A stretch of DNA of 26,653 nucleotides from Methylococcaceae bacterium (GTDB lineage: Bacteria; Pseudomonadota; Gammaproteobacteria; Methylococcales; Methylomonadaceae). The stretch covers positions 1 to 26,653 of the forward strand of contig JADKAL010000015.1 in assembly GCA_016715325.1 (NCBI GenBank). The letters run 5' to 3'. The stretch's first letter is position 1; each line of letters opens with the position of its first letter. The notes beneath the pieces were generated by a model, which saw nothing but the letters and a program-made list of their open reading frames with translations, searched no databases and was not told the DNA's origin. Positions 1-7,940 of this stretch are shown one piece after another. A program made the position numbers and the translations under genes.

Positions 1-138
1 GCATTGGCTATCGGTAATATCAAATATCAGGCTCAAAACCGGTTATTAAAACAAATGATCGAGACCGATAAACCCGTCTATCTTCATTTTGAACATGCGT
101 TCGACGTTGCAAGAGAGTATGTTAAGTCGGCAACCTAA
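1..138 (+). CDS. mtdB: Methylene-H4MPT dehydrogenase MtdB-like, C-terminal end (partial)
   Basis: This reading frame is open from the first base and ends in TAA, leaving 45 residues of a protein whose start lies outside the window. The residues beginning ALAIGNIKYQ match the C-terminus of the complete mtdB directly downstream, with about 28 of 40 aligned positions identical by eye. It is therefore a diverged tandem paralogue. The family oxidises methylene-tetrahydromethanopterin with NAD(P)+ during formaldehyde oxidation in the cytoplasm. The intergenic gap to the next gene is only 31 bp, which suggests co-transcription. Whether this copy is MtdB or a related dehydrogenase cannot be decided from the tail alone. 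Confidence 0.8.
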   Translation, partial: ALAIGNIKYQAQNRLLKQMIETDKPVYLHFEHAFDVAREYVKSAT

Positions 139-169
139 TTAATTCGCCCAGATCCGAGAGAGTACAATC

Positions 170-1072
170 ATGGAAAAACGCAGCATTCTGCATATGTTCG
201 ATCCTATGCCACACAACAGTCCGTTCGACATCAACATGGCTATGGACGCCGGTTATGACGTTATGATGCCCTACAGTAATGTTAAATTGGAAGACGTTCA
301 CGGCTTAGTGCAGGATGCAATTTTTTCCAGAGGTCCAGCGGGTGTTAAGTTGACCGGTATCTTTATCGGCGGACGTAACTTGGGCTTGGCGATGGATATG
401 ATGGAATGCGCTAAAAAAGCGATGGTTCCGCCGTTCGAAGTATCTGTTTTTGCCGATCCGAGCGGTGCGTTTACCACAGCGGCAGCCTTGGTGGCTTGCG
501 TGGAAAAACAACTCAAAGAAAAGCATGGTAAAACATTAAAGGATTGTCACGGCGTCGTTTTCGGCGGCACGGGTTCGGTCGGTATCGCAACCGGCATCAT
601 TGCATCGTTGGCCGGCGCTGATATTACGTTAACAGATCATTTATCTGTCGATACCGCTTTGGCGGTTGCAAAAGAATACAATGCTCGTTTCGGCTGCGCG
701 TTAAAAGGAACTTTAGCGAGTTCCGAGGCGGATAAAGCGCGCTTATTGGCGCATGCGGATATTGTATTTTGTACGTCGAAAGCCGGAATTCAGGTTATTA
801 ATGCGGATGTCTTGGAAGATGCTAAACAACTCAAGGTTGCTGGCGATGTAAACGCCGTGCCGCCGCTAGGTATTGAAGGGATTAAACGTAGCGATATGGG
901 CACGCCGCTGATTCATGCCGTCAATTCGAAAGGGGCGGTCGGTATCGGCGCACTGGCTATCGGCAATATCAAATACCAATTGCAAAATCTACTACTCAAA
1001 TTAATGGTAGAGACGGATAAACCTTTATATCTTGATTTTAGAGATGCTTTTACAAGAGCCAGAGACTTATAG
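170..1072 (+). CDS. mtdB: NAD(P)-dependent methylene-tetrahydromethanopterin dehydrogenase
   Basis: The 300-residue product matches the MtdB/MtdA family in length (about 290-300) and motifs. The N-terminal substrate domain has LHMFDPMPHNSPFDINMAMD near residues 7-26, followed by IFIGGRNLGLAMDM and VFADPSGAFTTAAA. A Rossmann nucleotide-binding loop, FGGTGSVGIATG, lies near residue 130. The enzyme oxidises methylene-H4MPT to methenyl-H4MPT with NAD(P)+, a step in tetrahydromethanopterin-linked formaldehyde oxidation in methylotrophs. The ATG at 170 follows a GAGAG stretch that can serve as a weak ribosome binding site. The gene lies 31 bp after a paralogue, so the window starts inside a tandem duplication. 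MtdA is the alternative name; overall wording of the motifs favours MtdB. Confidence 0.88.
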   Translation: MEKRSILHMFDPMPHNSPFDINMAMDAGYDVMMPYSNVKLEDVHGLVQDAIFSRGPAGVKLTGIFIGGRNLGLAMDMMECAKKAMVPPFEVSVFADPSGAFTTAAALVACVEKQLKEKHGKTLKDCHGVVFGGTGSVGIATGIIASLAGADITLTDHLSVDTALAVAKEYNARFGCALKGTLASSEADKARLLAHADIVFCTSKAGIQVINADVLEDAKQLKVAGDVNAVPPLGIEGIKRSDMGTPLIHAVNSKGAVGIGALAIGNIKYQLQNLLLKLMVETDKPLYLDFRDAFTRARDL

Positions 1073-1135
1073 CAGGTCATTCTGGTCAATCAAAATAGCT
1101 CATGTCTAGGTTGAAAGACTAACGGCGAGCGGCAG

Positions 1136-1780
1136 TTAAATTAACCCGGCATCGATATGGCTGAACTTTACGGCGAGCCGGGTTAATTCAACATCGTTTT
1201 TAACCTGAAGTTTTTCGTATAACCGGTAACGGTAGGTGTTAACCGTTTTATCACTGAGCATCAGCATATCGGCCATTTCCTGAATGCTTTTCCCTTGCAG
1301 AATCAGGGTGACGACTTCCGCCTCACGCTGAGACAATTTAGCAAACGGGGATTCGGCATTGCCTTGCAAACCTTGTAGCGCCAGATTATTGGCGACTTCC
1401 GTACAAAGATAACGCTTTCCGGTCATCACTTTTCTGATGGCGTAAATCATTTCTTCAACCGAAGAGCCTTTCGAAATAAATCCCATAACCCCTAGCTTTA
1501 GTAATTGCTGCGGGATCGGCCCGCCGTTATGGATTGAGATAGCAATTATTTTAATCTTGGGGTCGCGTCGTAAAATTCTTCTACAGGCTTCAACGCCGCC
1601 GATACCTGGCATATTAACGTCCATAAGTACGACATCGGCGGAAAGTATAGGTACTTGGTTGACAGCTTCTTCACCGGATTGGGCGACACCGACCACCGTT
1701 ATATCCTCCGCGGCGTTCAAAAGCGCTTCCAGACCGGTCCGTACAAGTTCGTGATCGTCAACGAGTAAAATTCGTATCAT
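1136..1780 (-). CDS. gacA: GacA/UvrY-type LuxR-family response regulator
   Basis: The 214-residue protein has an N-terminal receiver domain with a complete phosphorylation pocket: Asp8, Asp9, Asp54 in VLMDVNMPG, and Lys103 in GFISKG. A LuxR-type helix-turn-helix follows from about residue 145. Its recognition region SDKTVNTYRYRLYEKL and the ending DVELTRLAVKF closely follow Pseudomonas GacA and E. coli UvrY. In those bacteria the protein is phosphorylated by a GacS/BarA sensor and activates small RNAs that titrate the RsmA/CsrA translational repressor. No sensor or uvrC lies next to it here. It is convergent with mtdB and separated by 350 bp from the divergent Crp/Fnr gene. No strong ribosome binding site is seen before the ATG. 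Confidence 0.87.
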   Translation of the reverse strand: MIRILLVDDHELVRTGLEALLNAAEDITVVGVAQSGEEAVNQVPILSADVVLMDVNMPGIGGVEACRRILRRDPKIKIIAISIHNGGPIPQQLLKLGVMGFISKGSSVEEMIYAIRKVMTGKRYLCTEVANNLALQGLQGNAESPFAKLSQREAEVVTLILQGKSIQEMADMLMLSDKTVNTYRYRLYEKLQVKNDVELTRLAVKFSHIDAGLI

Positions 1781-2130
1781 AGTTTTTTTTATTTTATGGC
1801 AGCAAATTTTATTTTTTTAAAATTGCTTCATAACGTAAGTCCTTTAATCGAAAGCAATTATACATCTAAAATTAAAAGGTGCACCTACAATTGCTTTGTT
1901 TTTCAATAGAGTATGAAAATACATTTAATATGTATTTCTTAAAATGTGTTGATTAAATTCAATCTAAGTCTGTTAATGTAACCAATGTAAAATATTTACC
2001 CTTATTCTATCGGATTGGCAACGCTTTACGTATAAAATGCACTTACGGTAAATAGCTTTGAGATTTAAAAGGCTTTCAACCCAGCGTACAGATTATCCCA
2101 CATTAAACCTAGAGTCGAAAAGGAGGCGAA
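1781..2130. promoter_or_regulatory. AT-rich divergent intergenic region
   Basis: This 350-bp region separates the divergent gacA-like and Crp/Fnr-family genes, so it must hold promoters for both. It is strongly AT-rich. The one specific element I can name is TTGATTAAATTCAA at 1949-1962, which matches the FNR/ANR consensus TTGAT-N4-ATCAA at nine of ten defined positions. A TATAAAAT at 2031-2038 could be a -10 element for the rightward gene, but no good -35 sits at the right distance. Assignments inside this region are inference. Confidence 0.4.
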
Positions 2131-2796
2131 GTGCAGCAAGAAGTATTTACAGGTCTTAAAAAAATTCCTTTTTTATCTAAACTCTCTGACGATATGTTGG
2201 TAAAACTTGCAGAAAGAGCTAAGCCGATAAAATTCCAAAAACAATCGACTATCATCATGGAAGGCGACACAACAAGTTCGCTTTATATTATTTTATCTGG
2301 AAAAGTACGGATTTTCGGTTCCGACGATAAAAGCAAAGAACTCACGTTGATGATACAAGAAGCCGGATCTTATTTTGGAGAAATTGCATTATTATCCGAC
2401 GAACCTAGATCAGCCTCGGTTGTTGCCCTAGAAAATACGACTTGCGCGGTTATCTCTAAGACCGACTTTATTAACTGGCTAATGCAACATCCTGAAGTCG
2501 CCATTATGCTACTGGGTGTTTTATCAAATAAAATTAGGCAATTGACTGAAAAAGCAAAGCAAATGGCTTTGTCCAATGTTTATGAGCGTATCATCATTGC
2601 GCTTCAGGAAATGGCCGAGGTTGACGGAGAGGTCAGAGTGATCCATAACAAACCCAGTCAGGAGGATTTGGCTAAAATGATCGGCTCATCGAGAGAAATG
2701 GTCAATAAAGTTATGCAGGAGCTGATTAAAGGCGGCTACGTCACTATTCGAGAGAAAGATTTAATCATCAATAAAAAATTACCGGCTTCATGGTAA
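2131..2796 (+). CDS. Crp/Fnr-family transcriptional regulator
   Basis: The 221-residue product has an N-terminal cyclic-nucleotide-binding jelly roll and a C-terminal winged helix. The phosphate-binding cassette reads GEIALLSDEPRSASV, which keeps the Gly-Glu and Arg-Ser pairs used by E. coli CRP to hold cAMP. A Thr in the C-helix (RQLTEK) matches CRP Thr127. The recognition helix SSREMVNKVM keeps the CRP Arg-Glu pair but has Lys where CRP has Arg185. There is no FNR-type N-terminal cysteine cluster, so a [4Fe-4S] oxygen sensor is unlikely. The start is GTG, preceded 4 bp upstream by a textbook AGGAGG (2121-2126), which fixes it. A cAMP-responsive, Vfr/CRP-like role is plausible but its targets are unknown. 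Confidence 0.88.
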   Translation: MQQEVFTGLKKIPFLSKLSDDMLVKLAERAKPIKFQKQSTIIMEGDTTSSLYIILSGKVRIFGSDDKSKELTLMIQEAGSYFGEIALLSDEPRSASVVALENTTCAVISKTDFINWLMQHPEVAIMLLGVLSNKIRQLTEKAKQMALSNVYERIIIALQEMAEVDGEVRVIHNKPSQEDLAKMIGSSREMVNKVMQELIKGGYVTIREKDLIINKKLPASW

Positions 2797-3107
2797 CAAA
2801 TCGCTAAACTAACCACATCTCACTTTTACTTAGTAGGCCTTTGTTCGATATTAGCACCTTAAGCCTACACGGTAAATTTTAAGCATTCATTTTTTATAAA
2901 AAAACACATATAAAACAATTAAATATAATTAAAAGTTAAAGTTTTAACACGATTGTAACTGCTGTCTATAGGTAAAACTACGTATAGATTAAAAGTAATA
3001 TCATTGCATAATAAAACTGTAAATTCAGGAATTAAACAAGGTTATAAAAGAAGATGTGGTCAATGATGACCGGCTTCTCCCTATATGTCGATTAATTTAA
3101 AAGAAGA
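2797..3107. other. AT-rich intergenic region, no gene seen
   Basis: These 311 bp lie between the Crp/Fnr gene and the second response regulator. A short inverted repeat, GTAGGC near 2832 and GCCTAC near 2866, could be a weak transcription end for the upstream gene, but it has no T run. The rest is low-GC sequence presumably carrying the promoter of the next gene. I recognise no RNA gene or small coding frame here. Confidence 0.4.
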
Positions 3108-3752
3108 ATGACAGTGAATAGAATTGCAATCGTAGAAAGTCAAGAAATTGTCCGCGAAGGGCTAAAGATGATCCTCTCAAGAGAAGATGGTTTATTGAGC
3201 TATTGTATTTCGGATCCTATTGCCCTGTTTAGACAAAGCTGGATCAGTCCGCCGGATTTGGTCATTATGGATAAAGTCATGCCCGGTATGAATGGCGTGG
3301 AAGCTATTCAGGAAATTAAAAAGCGCTGGGATAAAACTAAGGTATTGATATTTACTGCAAAAAATAGCGAGCAAAACATCGTAAGAGCTTTTCAAGCAGG
3401 CGCTAACGGTTATATTTTGAATAATGCCAGCCCGGATGAGCTGGTCTTTGCCGTGATGCACATTTTAACTGGTTATTTTTATGTTTCACCGTTAATCTTA
3501 CCTTTGGTTATACAGGGTTTTTGCCAAATGGAAAAAAACTCGATTGATAATATTTCCGGTGTTAAGTTGTCAACCCGTGAAAGAGAATTACTAAAGCTAA
3601 TCGCTGAGGGAAATAAAAATAGGGAGATCGCCAATATTCTATGTTTGAGCGTTAAAACGGTGGAAACCCATCGTTATAATCTCATGAGAAAACTGGATAT
3701 TCACAACATTGCCGATTTGACTGTTTTTGCCAGCCGAGCCGGTGTTATTTAA
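3108..3752 (+). CDS. LuxR-family response regulator with atypical receiver domain
   Basis: This 214-residue protein has the NarL/GacA layout: a receiver over residues 5-120 and a LuxR helix-turn-helix over about 150-210, with SVKTVETHRYNLMRKL as recognition region. The phospho-acceptor Asp55 (VIMDKVMPG) and the switch Thr83 are present. The usual acidic pair is replaced by Glu10-Ser11, and the conserved Lys of the GYxLK motif is Asn105 (GYILNNASPDEL). These positions bind Mg2+ and stabilise the phosphate, so phosphorylation may be weak or absent, as in other atypical receivers. No histidine kinase gene is adjacent. The frame is intact and well conserved in the DNA-binding half, so the protein is probably functional and controlled in a non-standard way. 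Confidence 0.85.
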   Translation: MTVNRIAIVESQEIVREGLKMILSREDGLLSYCISDPIALFRQSWISPPDLVIMDKVMPGMNGVEAIQEIKKRWDKTKVLIFTAKNSEQNIVRAFQAGANGYILNNASPDELVFAVMHILTGYFYVSPLILPLVIQGFCQMEKNSIDNISGVKLSTRERELLKLIAEGNKNREIANILCLSVKTVETHRYNLMRKLDIHNIADLTVFASRAGVI

Positions 3753-4155
3753 AAGTTAACAATTCAAAATTTACTGTATCGGAAATAATGAAATTCAATC
3801 GAGACGCTTGATAGTTTATTTCGAATTATCACGCATCTTGCGATCTTACTTAAACAGCGTCAGGATTTGCGATTCTTTTTTATGGGAGCCAAGTTTTATT
3901 GGGTATTATTATCGCATTGACCTATCAATAGGTCTTTTTGTAGACCCCGATAGTCAGCAATGTCGTTAAGTTAACCCAACCTCCCTCTTTGAAAAAGGGA
4001 TATGAGGGAGGGTTAGAAAATTTCCCATAACCGCTCTTTTTCAAAGAGGGGAAAACATTTTTAATGCTTAGCTTAGCGGCATTGAAGTTTTGCGTTCAGC
4101 ATGTAAAAAACCATATTTCGTTGAGTAGCCTTGGCGTGTAGCGTACGGCTTTTCT
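3753..4155. other. Convergent intergenic region with a repeat element
   Basis: This stretch of about 400 bp separates two converging genes. Its main feature is the inverted repeat at 3972-4056 described separately. The flanks (3753-3970 and 4057-4155) show no coding frame with recognisable similarity and no RNA gene that I can identify. Confidence 0.45.
3972..4056. repeat. Compound inverted repeat, MITE-like or bidirectional terminator
   Basis: Two inverted repeats are nested. The outer one pairs CCCTCTTTGAAAAAG at 3983-3997 with its exact reverse complement at 4036-4050. The inner one pairs AACCTCCCTC (3978-3987) with GAGGGAGGGTT (4004-4014). The two stems use the same left arm and so cannot form together. 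The outer arms resemble short dispersed repeats found in many bacterial genomes, but only one copy is in this window. Its place between converging genes would also suit transcription termination in both directions. Confidence 0.6.
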
Positions 4156-4488
4156 TTATTCCCCTAACAGACTCGCAATGGCAGACTTGGCATTACATTG
4201 CGCGATAACCTCTGCGATTTGTAACTCATTCAATTTATGCTTAATTGCGTTAGTCCCTTTAAACTCGAAAACTTGATAATCTTTTTTGGCAAAAGTCACA
4301 ATTTGACATTTCTTAAACGGCTGATTGTCGAACGGCATAGCTTTATCATTCAGGTTTAATGGTTTTGCACCTTCAATACTCGGGGCATAAATCATAAATT
4401 CGCCTTTCATCGCAAGCACAGCGCGATACTGATTTGTGGTAGTCAGGTACAAATAGCCTGCTTCAACGTCTTTTTCTTTTAATCTCAT
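4156..4488 (-). CDS. Conserved-looking hypothetical protein, 110 residues
   Basis: I do not recognise this family. The product is 110 residues, soluble, without signal peptide or membrane segment, and has two cysteines (in KKCQIV and AQCNAK) that do not form a metal motif. The N-terminal part looks like alternating beta strands (GYLYLTT, YRAVLAM, EFMIYAP), while the C-terminus is probably helical. It begins 34 bp after the stop of the sulfurtransferase gene on the same strand, so it is likely the third gene of that operon. Codon use resembles its neighbours. A role linked to sulfur transfer is only a suggestion from position. Confidence 0.65.
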   Translation of the reverse strand: MRLKEKDVEAGYLYLTTTNQYRAVLAMKGEFMIYAPSIEGAKPLNLNDKAMPFDNQPFKKCQIVTFAKKDYQVFEFKGTNAIKHKLNELQIAEVIAQCNAKSAIASLLGE

Positions 4489-4522
4489 GTTGTTAAATTT
4501 TTCGCTTTATTTCACTAATGAA

Positions 4523-5368
4523 TCAACTGGTTGCTATCGCGCGATTCTTGTCTTTAATCCATTCGCTCCATGAGCCGGGATAAAGTTTTGAGCCCTTTAA
4601 TTCGGCCACTTCCATCGCCAAGAGATTGTGGCACGCCGTGACGCCCGAGCCGCACATGTGGACGATTTGTTGAGGATTTTTCTCGCCGATCAGTTGTATG
4701 AATTGATTGCGTAATATTTCGGGAGACAATAATAACCCGTTTTTATCGAGATTTAATTGGAAAGGACGGTTAACGGCGCCAGGAATATGGCCTGCGATAG
4801 GATCGATCGGTTCTTGTTCGCCACGGTATCGTTCGGGGGAACGGGCATCGATCAGGCATATTTTTTTTCCGGCTAAGCCGTTTTGGACTTCCATCGCATT
4901 AAGCTGAGTTTCACCGACAAGATAAGGGCGGAATATCTTAGGCGTTATTTTTGGTAAGTGGGTGGTAGTTGGAAAGCCGCTCTGCATCCATTGTCGATAG
5001 CCGCCATCCAACACAGCAACACTATCGTGTCCCAGTGTGCGAAGCAGCCACCACAGTCGACCGGCAAAAGCGCCGCTGTTATCATCATAAACAATGACTT
5101 GACTTTGGTTGTCCATGCCCCATTGCCCGAGGTTTTGGGCTAGGACGGTTGTGCTGGGCAATGGGTGACGTCCGGTAAAGCTTGAAATCGTTGAGGATAA
5201 GTCATTATCCAGGTGCGCATACCGGGCCGTTGGAATATGTCCGTGCCGATAAGCGGCAAAGCCCGCTTCGGTGTCGGCTAGTGAAAACCGGCAGTCGAAG
5301 ATGATTAAATCAGGATTGCCAAGTTCTTTGTTGAGTTCGTTTGCCGAAATGAGTGTCGTGTATTTCAT
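4523..5368 (-). CDS. sseA: 3-mercaptopyruvate sulfurtransferase (tandem rhodanese)
   Basis: The 281-residue product is a two-domain rhodanese. The N-terminal inactive domain carries the family marks FDCRFSL and GHIPTARYAHLD; the C-terminal catalytic domain carries IDARSPERYRGE and the active-site loop with Cys239. The loop reads CGSGVTA, which is the signature of mercaptopyruvate sulfurtransferases such as E. coli SseA; thiosulfate sulfurtransferases usually have CRKGVT-type loops. It transfers sulfur from 3-mercaptopyruvate to thiol acceptors or cyanide in the cytoplasm. Its ATG overlaps the stop codon of the upstream oxidoreductase by four bases (ATGA), which implies translational coupling. 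The length matches the family (about 280). Confidence 0.92.
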   Translation of the reverse strand: MKYTTLISANELNKELGNPDLIIFDCRFSLADTEAGFAAYRHGHIPTARYAHLDNDLSSTISSFTGRHPLPSTTVLAQNLGQWGMDNQSQVIVYDDNSGAFAGRLWWLLRTLGHDSVAVLDGGYRQWMQSGFPTTTHLPKITPKIFRPYLVGETQLNAMEVQNGLAGKKICLIDARSPERYRGEQEPIDPIAGHIPGAVNRPFQLNLDKNGLLLSPEILRNQFIQLIGEKNPQQIVHMCGSGVTACHNLLAMEVAELKGSKLYPGSWSEWIKDKNRAIATS

Positions 5369-6336
5369 GCACCTACCGTTAAGATAATTTTGCCGATGTG
5401 TTGATTACTTTCCATTAGCTCGTGGGCCGAAGCAGCTTCGATTAAGGGGAAAGTACTATGAATTATGGGCTTTATTTGCCCGGATTCTAAATACGGCCAG
5501 ACATAGTTTAGAAGTTTGCGAGCGATTTCTGCTTTAAAGTTGTTATCTCTGGCGCGTAGTGTCGATCCCGTTATGCTTAACCTCTTCGACATGATCGTCC
5601 AGAGGTTTATGTTCGATTTAGGACTTTGCTGAACGGCGATTTGAACCAATCTACCTTCGTTCGCTAAGCATTGTATATTCCGGGGGAAATAATCGCCGCC
5701 GATCATGTCCAGTACCACGTTAACGCCTGTTTGTCCGGTGATGTCAGCAATCTCGGCGACAAAATCTTGTTCGCGATAGTTAATGGCGGCATCCGCACCC
5801 AGATCCATGCAAAAGCAGCATTTAGTGGAGCTACCGGATGTCACGATTATTGTTGCATCGAATACTTTGGCAAGCTGAATTGCCGTTGTTCCGATTCCGC
5901 TTGTTCCGCCGTGGACCAAGAGTGTTTCGCCTTTTTTTAATTGTGCGCGGTCGAAGACATTGCTCCAAACTGTAAAAAAAGTTTCCGGTATGCCCGCGGC
6001 TTCGTTAAAAGATAGCCTGTTAGGGATGGGTAAACAGTGATCCACTGCAGCAAGGCAATAGTCCGCATAACCGCCGCCTGTTACTAGTGCACATACCTTA
6101 TCACCGACAGTAAGGTGCGTATTTGTATCTGCTAACGCGGTAACGATTCCTGCAACTTCTAAACCGGGAATGTCGGATGCACCGGGCGGCGGGGGATACA
6201 GTCCTTTACGTTGCATCACATCGGGCTGGTTTACCCCGGCCGCCATGACTTTTATGACGGCTTGCCCGGTTTGGGGCTGTGGAATTTCACGCTCCGTCAC
6301 AATTAAGCGTCCTGATTGAACTTCAATGGCTCTCAT
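5365..6336 (-). CDS. Zinc-independent NAD(P)H quinone oxidoreductase (MDR superfamily)
   Basis: The 323-residue protein matches the quinone oxidoreductase/PIG3 branch of medium-chain dehydrogenases. The GroES-like N-terminal half contains GVNQPDVMQRKGLYPPPPGA and IPGLEVAGIV; the Rossmann half contains the nucleotide-binding loop GGTSGIGTTAIQLAK at about residues 143-157. The zinc-ligand cysteines of alcohol dehydrogenases are absent, as expected. Such enzymes reduce quinones or enones with NADPH; the true substrate cannot be read from sequence. It is the first gene of a probable three-gene minus-strand operon, overlapping sseA by four bases, and is divergent from argC with 91 bp between starts. 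Confidence 0.87.
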   Translation of the reverse strand: MRAIEVQSGRLIVTEREIPQPQTGQAVIKVMAAGVNQPDVMQRKGLYPPPPGASDIPGLEVAGIVTALADTNTHLTVGDKVCALVTGGGYADYCLAAVDHCLPIPNRLSFNEAAGIPETFFTVWSNVFDRAQLKKGETLLVHGGTSGIGTTAIQLAKVFDATIIVTSGSSTKCCFCMDLGADAAINYREQDFVAEIADITGQTGVNVVLDMIGGDYFPRNIQCLANEGRLVQIAVQQSPKSNINLWTIMSKRLSITGSTLRARDNNFKAEIARKLLNYVWPYLESGQIKPIIHSTFPLIEAASAHELMESNQHIGKIILTVGA

Positions 6337-6427
6337 TTTTAACTGCTGCTTTATCTTCGGTATGGGAAACGGCGGGTTATGGGTATTATATACACAAGTT
6401 TTTTAATAGAAGAGATAGGTTGCCGGA

Positions 6428-7468
6428 ATGATTCGTGCGGGAATTGTCGGTGGAACAGGTTACACCGGCGTTGAGTTATTAAGAATTTTAGCGTTACATC
6501 CCAAGGTAGACGTTCGTGTGGTGACATCGCGTTCCGATGCCGGACAGCGGGTCGATGCGCTGTATCCAAGTCTGCGAGGCTTTATTGATGTCGTTTTTTC
6601 ATTGCCTGAGTCAGAGTTATTGGCGAATTGCGATGTGGTCTTTTTCGCAACGCCGAACGGCACCGCCATGCAAATGGCAAAAGCTTTATTGGAACGCGGC
6701 GTTAAAGTCATCGACTTGTCGGCGGATTTTCGTTTGAAAGACGTGTCGGAATGGGAGCTTTGGTATGGTATGACACATGCAAGTCCAGACTTAGTGCCTG
6801 AAGCGGTTTACGGTCTGCCGGAAATTAATCGCAGTGCGATTAAAAGTGCACGACTCATTGCCTGTCCCGGTTGTTATCCAACGTCGGTTCAGTTAGGGTT
6901 TCTACCGTTGCTTGAAAAGGGTTTGATCGATGTTAATCATCTGATAGCCGATGTCAAATCCGGCGTTAGCGGAGCAGGGCGGAAGGCGGAGCTGGCGACG
7001 TTAATGAGCGAGACAGGCGAAAGCTTTAAAGCTTATTCGGCAAGTGGGCATCGGCATTTACCGGAAATAATGCAAGGTCTTAATCTTGTATCCGGACATT
7101 CTATTCAACTCACGTTCGTACCGCATTTGACCCCGATGATACGTGGGATACATGCCACTTTATACAGCCGATTATCGAATAGTAAGATCGGCTTAGACGA
7201 GCTGCAGTCGCTTTATGAAGCCCGTTACGCTCATGAACAATTCGTGGATGTCTTGCCGGTGAAGTCGCATCCGGATACGCGCAATGTGAGGGGGTCGAAT
7301 AAGTGTCAAATAGCATTACATCGACCGCAAGGCGCAAATACAGTCGTCGTTCTGTCCGTAATAGACAATCTCGTTAAAGGCGCAGCCGGTCAAGCGGTTC
7401 AGAATATGAACCTTATGTTTGGTCTATCTGAAGATGAAGGATTGAAAACGGTGGCTTTGTACCCATAA
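6428..7468 (+). CDS. argC: N-acetyl-gamma-glutamyl-phosphate reductase
   Basis: The 346-residue product has the ArgC layout. A GGTGYTG nucleotide-binding loop occupies residues 8-14, and [10 protein letters not shown] lies near residue 72. The catalytic cysteine, Cys149, sits in [13 protein letters not shown]. The later conserved blocks [12 protein letters not shown] and [12 protein letters not shown] are also present. The enzyme reduces N-acetylglutamyl phosphate with NADPH, the third step of arginine biosynthesis. Length fits the standard type 1 family. It is followed 66 bp later by erpA on the same strand, a neighbour pair seen in other gammaproteobacteria, although the two may have separate promoters. 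Confidence 0.96.
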   Translation: MIRAGIVGGTGYTGVELLRILALHPKVDVRVVTSRSDAGQRVDALYPSLRGFIDVVFSLPESELLANCDVVFFATPNGTAMQMAKALLERGVKVIDLSADFRLKDVSEWELWYGMTHASPDLVPEAVYGLPEINRSAIKSARLIACPGCYPTSVQLGFLPLLEKGLIDVNHLIADVKSGVSGAGRKAELATLMSETGESFKAYSASGHRHLPEIMQGLNLVSGHSIQLTFVPHLTPMIRGIHATLYSRLSNSKIGLDELQSLYEARYAHEQFVDVLPVKSHPDTRNVRGSNKCQIALHRPQGANTVVVLSVIDNLVKGAAGQAVQNMNLMFGLSEDEGLKTVALYP

Positions 7469-7534
7469 TTGTTGACTATGGAGCTAGGTATATTCATAAT
7501 GGACTTCGATTTAATTTTTTAGTGAATTATTCTT

Positions 7535-7867
7535 ATGGCTGATCCCATTATTTTTACTGACAGCGCGGTTTCTAAGGTAAGCGAGTTGATTGCCGAGGAA
7601 GGTAACGATAACTTGAAGTTGCGCGTTTATGTATCTGGCGGCGGATGTTCCGGCTTTCAGTACGGTTTTACTTTCGACGAAGAAGTGAATGAAGACGACA
7701 CCAGTGTTGTAAAAGATGGCGTAACTGTCTTAATCGACTCGATGAGCATTCAGTATCTTACCGGTGCTGAAGTGGATTATAAGGAGGACTTATCGGGTGC
7801 TCAATTTGTAATTCGCAATCCTTCGGCAAAAACCACTTGCGGATGCGGTTCGTCTTTCTCCGTTTAA
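7535..7867 (+). CDS. erpA: Iron-sulfur cluster insertion protein ErpA
   Basis: This 110-residue A-type carrier has the three conserved cluster ligands: Cys38 in [13 protein letters not shown], and Cys102 and Cys104 in TTCGCGSSF. The opening [17 protein letters not shown] and length match E. coli ErpA (114 residues) better than IscA. It delivers [2Fe-2S] or [4Fe-4S] clusters to target enzymes, including those of isoprenoid synthesis. A clear intrinsic terminator follows 20 bp after the stop. Confidence 0.95.
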   Translation: MADPIIFTDSAVSKVSELIAEEGNDNLKLRVYVSGGGCSGFQYGFTFDEEVNEDDTSVVKDGVTVLIDSMSIQYLTGAEVDYKEDLSGAQFVIRNPSAKTTCGCGSSFSV

Positions 7868-7887
7868 TTTTTCTATATTGATAAGAT

Positions 7888-7916
7888 AAAAAAACCGGAC
7901 AATGTCCGGTTTTTTT
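7888..7916. terminator. Bidirectional intrinsic terminator
   Basis: ACCGGAC and GTCCGGT form a GC-rich stem with a three-base AAT loop, flanked by an A run on the left and a T run on the right. It sits between the converging erpA and M23 peptidase genes and would end transcription from both sides. Confidence 0.92.
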
Positions 7917-7940
7917 ATGGGCTTGGGTTTGCAGTTTATG

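Noticed and set aside
298..526. Two minus-strand frames inside mtdB
   Set aside because: They overlap a clearly conserved gene on the other strand and encode nothing recognisable.
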